In this document: positions 7,895 to 14,861 of the stretch, one piece after another
How the letters are laid out: every line of letters begins with the position of its first letter
Numbering within the stretch: the first letter of the stretch is position 1
Source of the DNA: JBHEKP01 sp041859375
GTDB taxonomy: Bacteria > Hydrogenedentota > Hydrogenedentia > Hydrogenedentales > CAITNO01
Assembly: GCA_041859375.1 (NCBI GenBank)
Contig: JBHEKP010000352.1
Coordinates: 1-18,875, forward strand
Direction: 5' to 3'
DNA: 18,875 nucleotides
The notes under the pieces: generated by a model
What the model saw: the letters and a program-made list of their open reading frames with translations, nothing else
What the model was told of the DNA's origin: nothing
The model's database searches: none
Made by a program: the position numbers and the translations under genes

Positions 7895-7912
7895 CTTCCG
7901 CCTCGTCGGAAG
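7895..7912 (-). other. Hairpin in the leader of the PIN-TRAM gene
   Basis: A 6-bp perfect stem CTTCCG/CGGAAG encloses a 6-base loop in the 179-bp gap between the phosphorylase and PIN-TRAM genes. No U-run follows, so it is not a typical terminator. The rest of the gap is comparatively AT-rich (7921-8018) and has a weak TTGACT box at 8012-8017 but no convincing -10. The promoter of the ispDF cluster could be here. Confidence 0.3.
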
Positions 7913-8018
7913 AGGGCGTTCCCGTCAAATAATCACAACATCTTACCCCAACCACTATATCAGGTAAAAACTTCCAACCACGCCCATTATTTTGTGTTTT
8001 TGTACCCGCAAAGTCAAA

Positions 8019-8840
8019 TTAATCCATCCGGGCGACACATTGGGCCACCAAAGCGCTCAGTTTCGGTTCCGCCGCATTGGCCACGGCGATGATTTTCTCA
8101 ATATTCGCGGGTTGGAGCGCGTCGGGCAGGCACTCGTCGGTGATGGCTGAAAAACCGAGCACCCGCAGTCCGGCATGCACCGCCACGATGACCTCTGGCA
8201 CGGTGCTCATGCCCACGGCATCTCCGCCAACCTGGCGCATAAACCGGTATTCGGCCCGTGTTTCCAGGCAGGGGCCGGTTACGGCAAGATACACGCCCCG
8301 CTGGAGCTTGATTCCCGACTCCAGGGCCACCCGCTCGGCAAGATCAATCAGCCTGTTGTCGTAGGGCTCCGACATGTCCGGAAAACGGGGGCCCAGTTCG
8401 TCGTCATTGGGGCCGATTAGCGGATTGTCGCCCATGAGATTGATGTGGTCGGTGATGACCATCAGGTCGCCCGCCCGGAACTGGGGGTTCATGCCGCCAG
8501 CGGCGTTGGACACCACCAGGGTGCGCACGCCCAGGGCCTTCGCCACGCGCACCGGAAAGGTCACCTGCCGCAGACTGTAGCCCTCGTAATAATGAAAGCG
8601 CCCCGACAGGGCCGCCACGGGTTTGCCGGAAAGGGTGCCGAGAATCATTTCCCCCGCATGGGCGTCCACGGTGGAAACGGGAAAATGGGGGATTTCCTCA
8701 TAGGCGATGCGCACCGGATTTTCAATCCGCTCCGCGAGCATGCCCAGGCCGGTGCCGAGTATGATGCCCACCTCAGGGCGCACCGCGCACCACGCCCTGA
8801 CTGCCGCCGCCGACTCGTCCACCATGCGCTTCATGTCCAT
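8019..8840 (-). CDS. punA: Purine nucleoside phosphorylase, trimeric low-molecular-weight type
   Basis: 273 residues from ATG 8840, chosen because AAGGAG lies 6 nt upstream; the frame continues 13 codons further without a site. It splits purine nucleosides with phosphate to base and ribose 1-phosphate in salvage. Family motifs: GTGLG (29-33), RFHYYEGY with phosphate-site Arg81 and His83, SNAAGGMNP, TDHINLMGDNPL, purine-site Glu193 in PCLETRAE, and VGMSTVPEVIVA with Met211. The position equal to human PNP Asn243 is Asp235 (SAITDEC), which could broaden base specificity beyond 6-oxopurines; the same change occurs in related bacterial and MTA phosphorylases. It lies 57 bp downstream of the DUF167 gene and may be read with the ABC operon. 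Confidence 0.94.
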   Translation of the reverse strand: MDMKRMVDESAAAVRAWCAVRPEVGIILGTGLGMLAERIENPVRIAYEEIPHFPVSTVDAHAGEMILGTLSGKPVAALSGRFHYYEGYSLRQVTFPVRVAKALGVRTLVVSNAAGGMNPQFRAGDLMVITDHINLMGDNPLIGPNDDELGPRFPDMSEPYDNRLIDLAERVALESGIKLQRGVYLAVTGPCLETRAEYRFMRQVGGDAVGMSTVPEVIVAVHAGLRVLGFSAITDECLPDALQPANIEKIIAVANAAEPKLSALVAQCVARMD

Positions 8841-8897
8841 TGTGTGCTCCTTCCATTTTCCATTGGATGATAAGACCATGCCATTTCTGGCGGCGTT

Positions 8898-9215
8898 TCA
8901 TTCGCGCCCGTCCGGCGTGTGTGCCGGGGGCGACAATTTTGCGGCGGCCTCCGCGGCGGAACAGCCCGCCACGGCAAGGGTTTTCTCCCGGCCCTTTTCC
9001 CCGGCCACCAGGGTCACGCGGGATTTGGCCACCCCAAGCGCGTCCGCGAGGTATTTTACCACCGCCTTGTTCGCCTCGCCATCCACGGGCGGGGCGGTGA
9101 TGGAAACGCGCAGTTTGCCGTCCGGACCGACGCAGTGCCCGTTTCGTGATGATTTCGGCTGCACCCGCACGGGAATCAGCGCGTCCGGGCCTTTCTGCGT
9201 GATTTGGAGTTCCAT
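8898..9215 (-). CDS. DUF167 (YggU-like) family protein
   Basis: 105 residues, matching the usual 95-110 of this family. Recognisable family features are the N-terminal strand IPVRVQPKSSRNGHCVG, the strand KLRVSITAPPVDGEANKAVVKYLADALGV and the closing VTLVAGEKGREKTLAV. These proteins are small, soluble alpha/beta folds found in all domains of life, and their function is unestablished. Only 7 bp separate it from the ABC permease stop, so it is transcribed with that gene, though there is no evident functional link. The C-terminal tail (EAAAKLSPPAHTPDGRE) is beyond the conserved domain. The ribosome site is weak. Confidence 0.9.
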   Translation of the reverse strand: MELQITQKGPDALIPVRVQPKSSRNGHCVGPDGKLRVSITAPPVDGEANKAVVKYLADALGVAKSRVTLVAGEKGREKTLAVAGCSAAEAAAKLSPPAHTPDGRE

Positions 9216-9222
9216 GGCGTTC

Positions 9223-10338
9223 TCATCCCAGCGTCTTGCGGAAGCGCATGGAGGCCAGCAGGATGATGCCCATTCCCATGCCCACCAGCACGGCGCCGTT
9301 GAACCACAGATCGGCGAAGCCCGCGTCGCGCAGGATGATGCCGCGCAGGATGCGCAGAAAATACGTCACGGGAATCGCCTGCCCGATGATGTAGATGATT
9401 TTGGGCATGGTTTCCTGGGGGAACATGAACCCGGAAAGCAGGAAGGAGGGCAGCAGCACCAGGAAGGAAAACTGGAGCGCCTGTATCTGGTTGCCCGCGA
9501 AGGTGGAAATCAGCAGCCCCAGCGCGAGGGTGGTGAAAAGGAACACCATGGTGAAGCCGAGCAGCAGGTAGAGGTTGCCCGCGATGGGCACCCCGAAAAG
9601 GTAGCGCATCAGGAAGAGCACGGAGGCCGCCTCAAACACGCCGATGACCCCGAAGGGGAAGAGCTTGCCGAGGATCAGGCCCATGCGCGACACCGGCGTG
9701 ACCATGAGCTGCTCCAGGGTGCCCTGCTCCTTCTCCCGCACAATGGCAAAGGCGGTGAGCAGCATGATGACCACCTGGAGGATCACGCCCACAAGGCCGG
9801 GCACCATGAAGTTGGCGGTGCGCATGTCCGCGTTGAAGAGCACCCGGTTGCGCGTTTCCACAATCAGCACGGGATCACCGCCGAGCATGCCCGCCAGCGC
9901 GCCCAGCGACGCGCGCAACCCGACAAAATTGCTTGTGTTGAGCGCCTGCATCGCCGAGGTGGAGTCGCTGCCGTCAATCAGCACCTGCACCTGGGAGCCC
10001 TCGCCCGACGCGACGTGGTCGGTGTAGTCCGGCGGGATTTTGATGCCCACCTTTGCCCGTCCGGCCACGATTTCCCCCACCAGATCCCTGTCGGAATTCA
10101 CCGTCCCCACGATGGCAAAGTAGCCGGAATTCACATAGGCGTCCAGCAGTTCCTTGGAGTGGTGCCGCCCGTCCAGGTTGTACACCACCGTCGGGATGTT
10201 CTTGATGTCCAGGTTCACGGCGTAGCCGAACATGACAAGCTCAAGGCACGGGATGAGCAGCATCAGAAACAAAGTCTTCGGGTCGCGGATGATGTGCCGC
10301 GACTCCTTGTAGACTATGGCGCCCATTCCCCTAAACAC
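9223..10338 (-). CDS. ABC-2 type transporter permease (YhhJ/YbhR-like)
   Basis: 371 residues from GTG 10338. GGAGG at 10345-10349 lies 6 nt before this GTG, while the next ATG (10326) has a purine run only 1-2 nt away; the longer frame to 10380 lies inside the ATPase gene. The GTG overlaps the ATPase stop by 8 bp. The N-terminus VFRGMGAIVYKESRHIIRDP is the usual cytoplasmic amphipathic start, followed by TM1 (TLFLMLLIPCLELVMFGYAV). A large external loop of about 140 residues follows, then five more helices including MVPGLVGVILQVVIMLL and LLPSFLLSGFMFPQETMPKI. The EKEQGTLEQLMVTPV coupling motif is diagnostic of ABC-2 permeases. It works with the adjacent ATPase and HlyD-like lipoprotein in export; the substrate (drug, lipid or other) is unknown. 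Confidence 0.94.
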   Translation of the reverse strand: MFRGMGAIVYKESRHIIRDPKTLFLMLLIPCLELVMFGYAVNLDIKNIPTVVYNLDGRHHSKELLDAYVNSGYFAIVGTVNSDRDLVGEIVAGRAKVGIKIPPDYTDHVASGEGSQVQVLIDGSDSTSAMQALNTSNFVGLRASLGALAGMLGGDPVLIVETRNRVLFNADMRTANFMVPGLVGVILQVVIMLLTAFAIVREKEQGTLEQLMVTPVSRMGLILGKLFPFGVIGVFEAASVLFLMRYLFGVPIAGNLYLLLGFTMVFLFTTLALGLLISTFAGNQIQALQFSFLVLLPSFLLSGFMFPQETMPKIIYIIGQAIPVTYFLRILRGIILRDAGFADLWFNGAVLVGMGMGIILLASMRFRKTLG

Positions 10339-11323
10339 GGGCAGCCTCCAGTTCCCGCTCGCGCTCGCGCTCCCGTTCACGCGTCAGGGTTACAAAGACG
10401 TCCTCAAGCGTCGCTGGAATTTCCTTTATCTGCGCACCGGTGAAGCCGGCCGCGTCCAGCGCGTCCACCAGCCGGCCCTCCGAACCCTCCGCCGCGAGCA
10501 CATGAAGCACGTCGGCGAAAATGGTGGCGTCCAGCACGAAATCGTGCTGGTTGAGCATGCGCATGGCCTGGGCCACCGCGGGCACGCGCACCTCAAGCCG
10601 CACCGCGCCGGAGGGGGTCACGTCGGGCAGCCGCTTCAGTTCGGCGGGGGTGCCGTAGACAATCAGCTTGGAATAGTAGATGTAGCCCAGGTGGGAGCAC
10701 CGCTCCGCCTCGTCCATGTAATGGGTGGTGACGAAAAAGGTGACCCCGCCGCCGGCGAGATCAAAGAGCAGGTTCCACAGGTCGCGCCGCGCCACGGGAT
10801 CGATGCCCGCCGTGGGCTCGTCCAGGAACATCAGCCGCGGGTGGTGCACCAGCGCGCAGGCCAGCGCGAGGCGCTGCTTCCAGCCCCCCGAAAGCTGCCC
10901 CGCGAGGCGCTTGCGGTAGTTGCCGATGCCGACAATGCCGATGACCTCCTCGATGCGGCTGCTGCGAATACGCCGGGGGATGCCGTAAATGCCCGCGTAA
11001 AACCGCAGGTTTTCCATGACCGAGAGGTCCTTGTAGAGGCTGAACTGCTGGGACATGTAGCCGATGCTGCGCTTGACCGCCTCGCTGTCGTCGGCGACAT
11101 CGTTCCCCAGCACGGTGGCGCGCCCCTCGCTGGGGCGCAGCAGCCCGCAGAGAATGCGGATGAGCGTCGTTTTCCCGGAGCCGTTCGGGCCGAGAAAGCC
11201 GAAGATGTCCCCCTCGCGCACGTCGAGGTCCACATGGTCCACGGCGGTGAACTGGCCGAAGCGGCGCGTCACCTTTTCCGCGCGGATGATGGAGGGGCTG
11301 TCTTCTGTGATGCTGACCGCCAC
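10331..11323 (-). CDS. ABC transporter ATP-binding protein
   Basis: 330 residues from a GTG lying 2 bp after the upstream HlyD-like stop; ribosome site weak, so coupling is likely. A complete nucleotide-binding domain: Walker A GPNGSGKTT (45-53), Q-loop MSQQFSLY, signature LSGGWKQR (144-151), Walker B LMFLDEP (164-170), D-loop GIDP and H-loop His201. The domain continues with a C-terminal region typical of ABC-2 exporters, ending LEDVFVTLT. An unusual tail follows: five Arg-Glu dipeptides then LEAARV, encoded by a 6-bp tandem repeat. It energises export through the downstream permease. Only one permease is present, so a homodimer is expected, unlike the two-permease YbhFSR layout. Confidence 0.95.
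   Translation of the reverse strand: MAVSITEDSPSIIRAEKVTRRFGQFTAVDHVDLDVREGDIFGFLGPNGSGKTTLIRILCGLLRPSEGRATVLGNDVADDSEAVKRSIGYMSQQFSLYKDLSVMENLRFYAGIYGIPRRIRSSRIEEVIGIVGIGNYRKRLAGQLSGGWKQRLALACALVHHPRLMFLDEPTAGIDPVARRDLWNLLFDLAGGGVTFFVTTHYMDEAERCSHLGYIYYSKLIVYGTPAELKRLPDVTPSGAVRLEVRVPAVAQAMRMLNQHDFVLDATIFADVLHVLAAEGSEGRLVDALDAAGFTGAQIKEIPATLEDVFVTLTRERERERERELEAARV
10356..10379 (-). repeat. 6-bp tandem repeat coding for Arg-Glu dipeptides
   Basis: Four consecutive 6-base units on the plus strand (CGCTCG, CGCTCG, CGCTCC, CGTTCA) encode alternating Glu and Arg near the C-terminus of the ATPase. Whole-unit gain or loss would keep the frame. The repeat lies just upstream of the permease ribosome site. 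Confidence 0.75.
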
Positions 11324-11325
11324 GT

Positions 11326-12468
11326 TCAGGGTTCCGAAACAGACGCGGGCAGGTGGGCTGTGACCGTCATGCCGGGGCGCAGCTTCCCGCCGTTGGAATT
11401 GAGGGCCAGTTTCACGCCGAACACCTGCTGCACCCGTTCCTCCTGTGTTTGCAGGTTGCGCGGGGTGTACTCGCCGGTGGATGCGATGTACACCACCTCA
11501 CCCTCAAAACGCTCCGTCCCGTGGGCGTCGGCGGTGAGGGGAATCTTGTCGCCGAGCCGCATGCGGCCCAGCATGGTGGCGCTGACATAAATCATCACGT
11601 CAAGATCTTCGGGATCCACCAGCCGGACAATGGCGCCCGGTTTGATCAAATCCCCCGGACGCACGTCAAGTGACTCGATCACGGCATCGCAGGGGGCGGT
11701 GATCACCATCTCGCCCAGGTTCACCAGGGCGCGGTCCCTGGCCGCAAACGCGGCGTCCCGCGCGGCGCGGGCGGTGGCGATGTCCTCCCCGCGGGGGCCG
11801 CGCCGGATTTCGTCCAACGATGCCTGCGCCCGGTCAAAGTCGGCCCTTGCCATGGCCAGCTCCTCCGCGCGCGCGCCCTTGGAGACGAGATCCAGTTTCT
11901 CCTGCGCGGCGCGGTGCTGCGCCTCGGCCATTTCCATGGCCGTGCGCGCCAAATCATACTGGCTTTTGGAGACGCCGTTGTTTTCATAGAGGCGGGAGGC
12001 ACGGTCAAATTCCGCACGGGCGTTGTTCAACTGGGAACGCGCTGCGTCCACGGCGGCCTGGGCCGCCCCGATTTCCTCCACACGCGCGCCGTTCTCCACC
12101 ATGCGCCAGCGCTCCTCGGCGGCCTTGGTCGCCGCCTCGGCCTGGCGGAGCTGCTCCGCCGTGGCGCCCGTCTCCAGTTTGGCCAGGAAAGATTCCGCCT
12201 TGACAATGTCCGCATCCGCCGCCTTGACCAGCGCCTGCGCCTCGGCATCATCGAGTTTTATCAGCACATCCCCCTTTTTCACCCGTGCCCCCTCCTTCAC
12301 CGGCACCTCCACCACCCGGCCGCCCACGCGGGAACCGGCGTTGACCCCGTTGCCTTCGATCTGCCCGGTCACCATGACCCCGCTTGTGTCCGTTTTTCCG
12401 CAGGCGGAAAGGCACAACACCCCTAACAGGGCGATTGGCAGAAACAGTTTGTCCGTCATTGAACGCAT
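11326..12468 (-). CDS. HlyD-family periplasmic adaptor lipoprotein of ABC exporter
   Basis: 380 residues from ATG 12468, which has AGGAG 4 nt upstream; ATG 12459 is an alternative. The signal peptide ends in lipobox LSAC with Cys23 (SACGKTD), so it is probably lipid-anchored in the periplasm. A biotinyl-lipoyl-like half (GSRVGGRVVEVPVKEGARVKKGDVLIKLDD) precedes a long coiled-coil hairpin, about residues 75-245. The hairpin has four related turns (GATAEQL, GARVEEI, GARAEEL, GPRGEDI). The second lipoyl half and beta-barrel (MVITAPCDAVIESLDVRPGDLIKPG...) follow. The protein would bridge the inner-membrane ABC pump to an outer-membrane channel, implying a diderm cell. No TolC-like gene is in the window. 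It is first in the export operon. Confidence 0.94.
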   Translation of the reverse strand: MRSMTDKLFLPIALLGVLCLSACGKTDTSGVMVTGQIEGNGVNAGSRVGGRVVEVPVKEGARVKKGDVLIKLDDAEAQALVKAADADIVKAESFLAKLETGATAEQLRQAEAATKAAEERWRMVENGARVEEIGAAQAAVDAARSQLNNARAEFDRASRLYENNGVSKSQYDLARTAMEMAEAQHRAAQEKLDLVSKGARAEELAMARADFDRAQASLDEIRRGPRGEDIATARAARDAAFAARDRALVNLGEMVITAPCDAVIESLDVRPGDLIKPGAIVRLVDPEDLDVMIYVSATMLGRMRLGDKIPLTADAHGTERFEGEVVYIASTGEYTPRNLQTQEERVQQVFGVKLALNSNGGKLRPGMTVTAHLPASVSEP

Positions 12469-12479
12469 ATTTCTCCTGT

Positions 12480-12495
12480 CACCGGAACACCGGTG
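12480..12495. other. Short hairpin before the HlyD ribosome site
   Basis: CACCGG-AACA-CCGGTG is a perfect 6-bp inverted repeat ending about 5 nt from the AGGAG of the exporter adaptor gene. It might affect translation or be an operator half. The evidence is sequence symmetry only. Confidence 0.3.
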
Positions 12496-12548
12496 CGGCC
12501 TGCATGCATATCCGTCACGTGCCTGGCTCAACCTTCCCTGCACGACGG

Positions 12549-12567
12549 TTGGACCAATATGGCCCAA
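12549..12567. promoter_or_regulatory. Operator-like imperfect palindrome in exporter leader
   Basis: A 19-base sequence beginning TTGGACC and ending GGCCCAA pairs at seven of nine symmetric positions about a central T. Its size suits a dimeric TetR- or MarR-type repressor, which often control drug exporters, but no regulator gene is present here. Confidence 0.3.
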
Positions 12568-12602
12568 ATTCTCACATAAAAATACCGCCGCACTCCATTT
12601 TC

Positions 12603-12630
12603 ATTACATGACAGGGGCGTCAGCGGTGAA
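12603..12630 (-). promoter_or_regulatory. Candidate promoter of the ABC exporter operon
   Basis: TTCACC (12625-12630) and TGTAAT (12603-12608) are spaced by 16 bases, matching sigma70 boxes at four and five of six positions. A start near 12596 would give a leader of about 128 nt containing the palindrome at 12549-12567. Confidence 0.35.
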
Positions 12631-12651
12631 ACAGGCCCATTGTACCTGTTT
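12629..12651 (-). terminator. Possible terminator of the gcv operon
   Basis: AAACAGG and CCTGTTT form a perfect 7-bp stem with a 9-base loop, starting 12 nt after the stop of the lipoate ligase-like gene. In the minus-strand direction only a short T run (three, within the stem) is present, so termination would be weak. Read on the plus strand the T run is longer. Confidence 0.35.
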
Positions 12652-12663
12652 TTGGGAAAAAGT

Positions 12664-13422
12664 TCACTTTCGCCCAATCCATGTGTGGTCCAGGTATTTT
12701 TCCGCCACAAGCCGCCGCATCGCCCCGAGTTCGGAGGGCAGGGGAACGGCGGCGGGCAAAACCGCCTGGAAGGCCTCACACACGGCGGAGCGGATTGCCC
12801 CGGGTGTCGCCGGAAGCGCGCCCACAAAGTCGCGGTGTTTTCGTTCGCCCCGGTATTCCGGACGGTTTCCCGGTTCACGCAGAAACTTTTCCATGCCCTC
12901 ATGGTCCGCGCGGTACAAAAGGGTGCCGTGGTGCAGGAATGCGTTCCTTTTTCTTCGCTGGGCGTTTCCCGAAACTTTCATGCCGTTCACGGCCAGATCG
13001 CAAATACCCTCATGGGTGGGGCCCATCCCCCGCGCTGCCAGCGCCCGGGCAAGACGGCCAAGGATGTGACAATAGGAGCCGTGCAGATCCCGGGCGGCGG
13101 CAAATGCGTTGTATCCGAGGGCCAGCGAGTAATTGAGACTGCCGGGGCCCTGCAGCACGCAGCCTCCCGCCGTGCATCGCCGCATGACAGGCACGCCCTC
13201 CGCCGCACAGACATCCGCATCCACTTCCCGGTGCAGCACCTGGGCCGATCCCAGCACCACAAAACGGACCGGGCTCTCCCACAGGCGCAGCGTGTGGGGG
13301 GCCAGCCCCTCCTCCACGTGATCAAGCATGGCCTCGTCGAAGGCGAGGTTCTCGGCGGGCGTTTCAAAGGAAAGGTCCAGGAAACGCAGGGCCGGAAAAT
13401 CATCGCCCCCCACGGTGCTCAC
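12664..13422 (-). CDS. Lipoate-protein ligase / octanoyltransferase-like protein (BPL_LplA_LipB family)
   Basis: 252 residues from a GTG overlapping the gcvPB stop (GTGA). The fold is recognisable from ENLAFDEAML, RRCTAGGCVLQGPGSLNYSL (81-100), GICDLAVNGMKVSGNAQRRKR (split around Lys149) and AFLHHGTLL (161-169). Lys149 matches the lysine of LplA that contacts lipoyl-AMP. Two departures: the LplA motif RRxSGGGAVxHD is replaced by TAGGCVLQGP, and the Asn of the RND motif is Cys141. LipM-type octanoyltransferases use a nearby cysteine, so the reaction (ATP-dependent lipoate ligation or octanoyl transfer) is uncertain. Being last in the gcv operon, its natural target is the GcvH lysine. The C-terminal accessory domain of E. 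coli LplA is absent. Confidence 0.88.
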   Translation of the reverse strand: MSTVGGDDFPALRFLDLSFETPAENLAFDEAMLDHVEEGLAPHTLRLWESPVRFVVLGSAQVLHREVDADVCAAEGVPVMRRCTAGGCVLQGPGSLNYSLALGYNAFAAARDLHGSYCHILGRLARALAARGMGPTHEGICDLAVNGMKVSGNAQRRKRNAFLHHGTLLYRADHEGMEKFLREPGNRPEYRGERKHRDFVGALPATPGAIRSAVCEAFQAVLPAAVPLPSELGAMRRLVAEKYLDHTWIGRK

Positions 13423-14861
13423 CCCAGCGAGGCGCAGTTGAGGTCCTTCGCCGCCCTCACCTCGTCCAGCCTGCCCACGGGCCGGGTTGCCGGCGCGGCA
13501 TGGAGAAGGTCCGGATTTTCCTCGGCCAGCCGGGCGATCTCAATCATGGCGTCGCAGAAGGCGTCGAGGGTCTCCAGGGATTCCGTTTCCGTTGGCTCAA
13601 TCATGAGGCATTCTTTGACGGTGAGCGGGAAATAGACCGTCGGCGCGTGAAAACCCCGGTCAAGCAGCGCCTTGGCGATGTCCAGGGCGCGGACGCCCTT
13701 CTCGGCCTGACGCGATGCGGTGAGCACGCACTCGTGCATGCAGGCGCCCTCAAAAGCAGCCTGATAGGCGCCGCGCAGCCGCGCCAGCACATAATTGGCG
13801 TTGAGCACCGCGTTTTCCGCCACGGCGGGAAGCCCGTCGCCGCCGTAGTGGCGCAGATAGGCGTATGCGCGGACACCGATGAGGAAATTGCCGAAAAACG
13901 CGGCCATGCGGCCGATGGATTTTTCCGGCGCGGCCAAAGTGAGCATGCCCGTTTCCCGCACCACCCTGGGGCCGGGCAGGAAGGGCGCGAGTTTTGCGCC
14001 CACCGCCACCGCGCCCGAACCCGGGCCGCCCATGCCGTGCGGCGTGGCGAAGGTCTTGTGCAGGTTGAAGTGCATCACATCAAAACCAAGGTCACCGGGG
14101 CGGCATTTCCCAACAATGGCGTTGAGGTTGGCCCCATCATAGTAGAGCAGCGCGTCCACCTCATGGGCGCGGTCCGCAATTTCCCGGACCTTGGGCTCAA
14201 AAAGGCCATGGGTGTTGGGGCAGGTGAGCATGACCCCGGCCACCTCGTCGTTGATTGCGGCGAGGAATTTGTCAAAGTCCACACACCCCTCCGGGGTGGA
14301 GGGGATTTCCACCACGTTGAACCCGGCCATGGCCGCGCTCGCGGGGTTGGTTCCATGCGCCGAGTCAGGGATGAGGATCGTGTGTTTTTTCGTGTTTCCC
14401 CGGTCGCGGTGGTATGCGGCGATGAGCAGCACACCGGTCAGCTCGCCGTGGGCGCCCGCCATGGGCTGCAGGCAGGCTTGTTCCATTCCGCCCACTTCCG
14501 CCAGAATGCGCTCCAGCTCGTGGACCAGCGCCAGCGCGCCCTGGCAAAAGGGCAGGTAGGCCGGAACCGAGGCCATGTGCGGATGCAGCGCGGCGAACCC
14601 CGGCAGCGCGGCAACCGTTTCCGCCGCCTTGGGGTTGTACTTCATGGTGCAGGACCCGAGGGGGTAAAACTGGCTGTCCACCCCGAAATTGCGCTGGGAA
14701 AGCAGCGTGAAATGGCGAACCACGTCCAGTTCGCCCATTTCGGGCAGCGCGGGCGCGGCGGCCCGGCATACCCCTTCGGGCAGCGAAGCCATGGGCACAT
14801 CCAACGGTCCTGGCGAAACGGCGCGGCGGCCGGGGCGGCTTTTTTCAAATATCAGCTGCAT
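13419..14861 (-). CDS. gcvPB: Glycine dehydrogenase (decarboxylating) subunit 2
   Basis: 480 residues from ATG 14861. AAAGGAG at 14870-14876 lies 8 nt upstream, whereas the GTG at 14870 is part of that ribosome site. This PLP-bearing half of split P protein decarboxylates glycine and passes aminomethyl to the lipoyl arm of GcvH. Visible marks: LGSCTMKYNPK near the N-terminus, PMAGAHGELTG, DSAHGTNPASAAMAG (His near 168), TCPNTHGLFEP, YYDGANLNAI and the PLP lysine near 269 in NLHKTFATPHGMGGPGSG. The C-terminal half has the usual small domain (MIEPTETESLETLDAFCDAM). It overlaps gcvPA by 10 bp and the ligase-like gene by 4 bp. Works as an alpha2beta2 tetramer with GcvPA in known cases. Confidence 0.97.
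   Translation of the reverse strand: MQLIFEKSRPGRRAVSPGPLDVPMASLPEGVCRAAAPALPEMGELDVVRHFTLLSQRNFGVDSQFYPLGSCTMKYNPKAAETVAALPGFAALHPHMASVPAYLPFCQGALALVHELERILAEVGGMEQACLQPMAGAHGELTGVLLIAAYHRDRGNTKKHTILIPDSAHGTNPASAAMAGFNVVEIPSTPEGCVDFDKFLAAINDEVAGVMLTCPNTHGLFEPKVREIADRAHEVDALLYYDGANLNAIVGKCRPGDLGFDVMHFNLHKTFATPHGMGGPGSGAVAVGAKLAPFLPGPRVVRETGMLTLAAPEKSIGRMAAFFGNFLIGVRAYAYLRHYGGDGLPAVAENAVLNANYVLARLRGAYQAAFEGACMHECVLTASRQAEKGVRALDIAKALLDRGFHAPTVYFPLTVKECLMIEPTETESLETLDAFCDAMIEIARLAEENPDLLHAAPATRPVGRLDEVRAAKDLNCASLG

Noticed and set aside
7895..7912. Intrinsic terminator after the phosphorylase gene
   Set aside because: A stem exists but is over 100 nt from the stop and lacks a U-run.
8707..10443. 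578-codon plus-strand open frame
   Set aside because: It runs antisense across three clear genes (phosphorylase, DUF167, ABC permease) and shows no domain.
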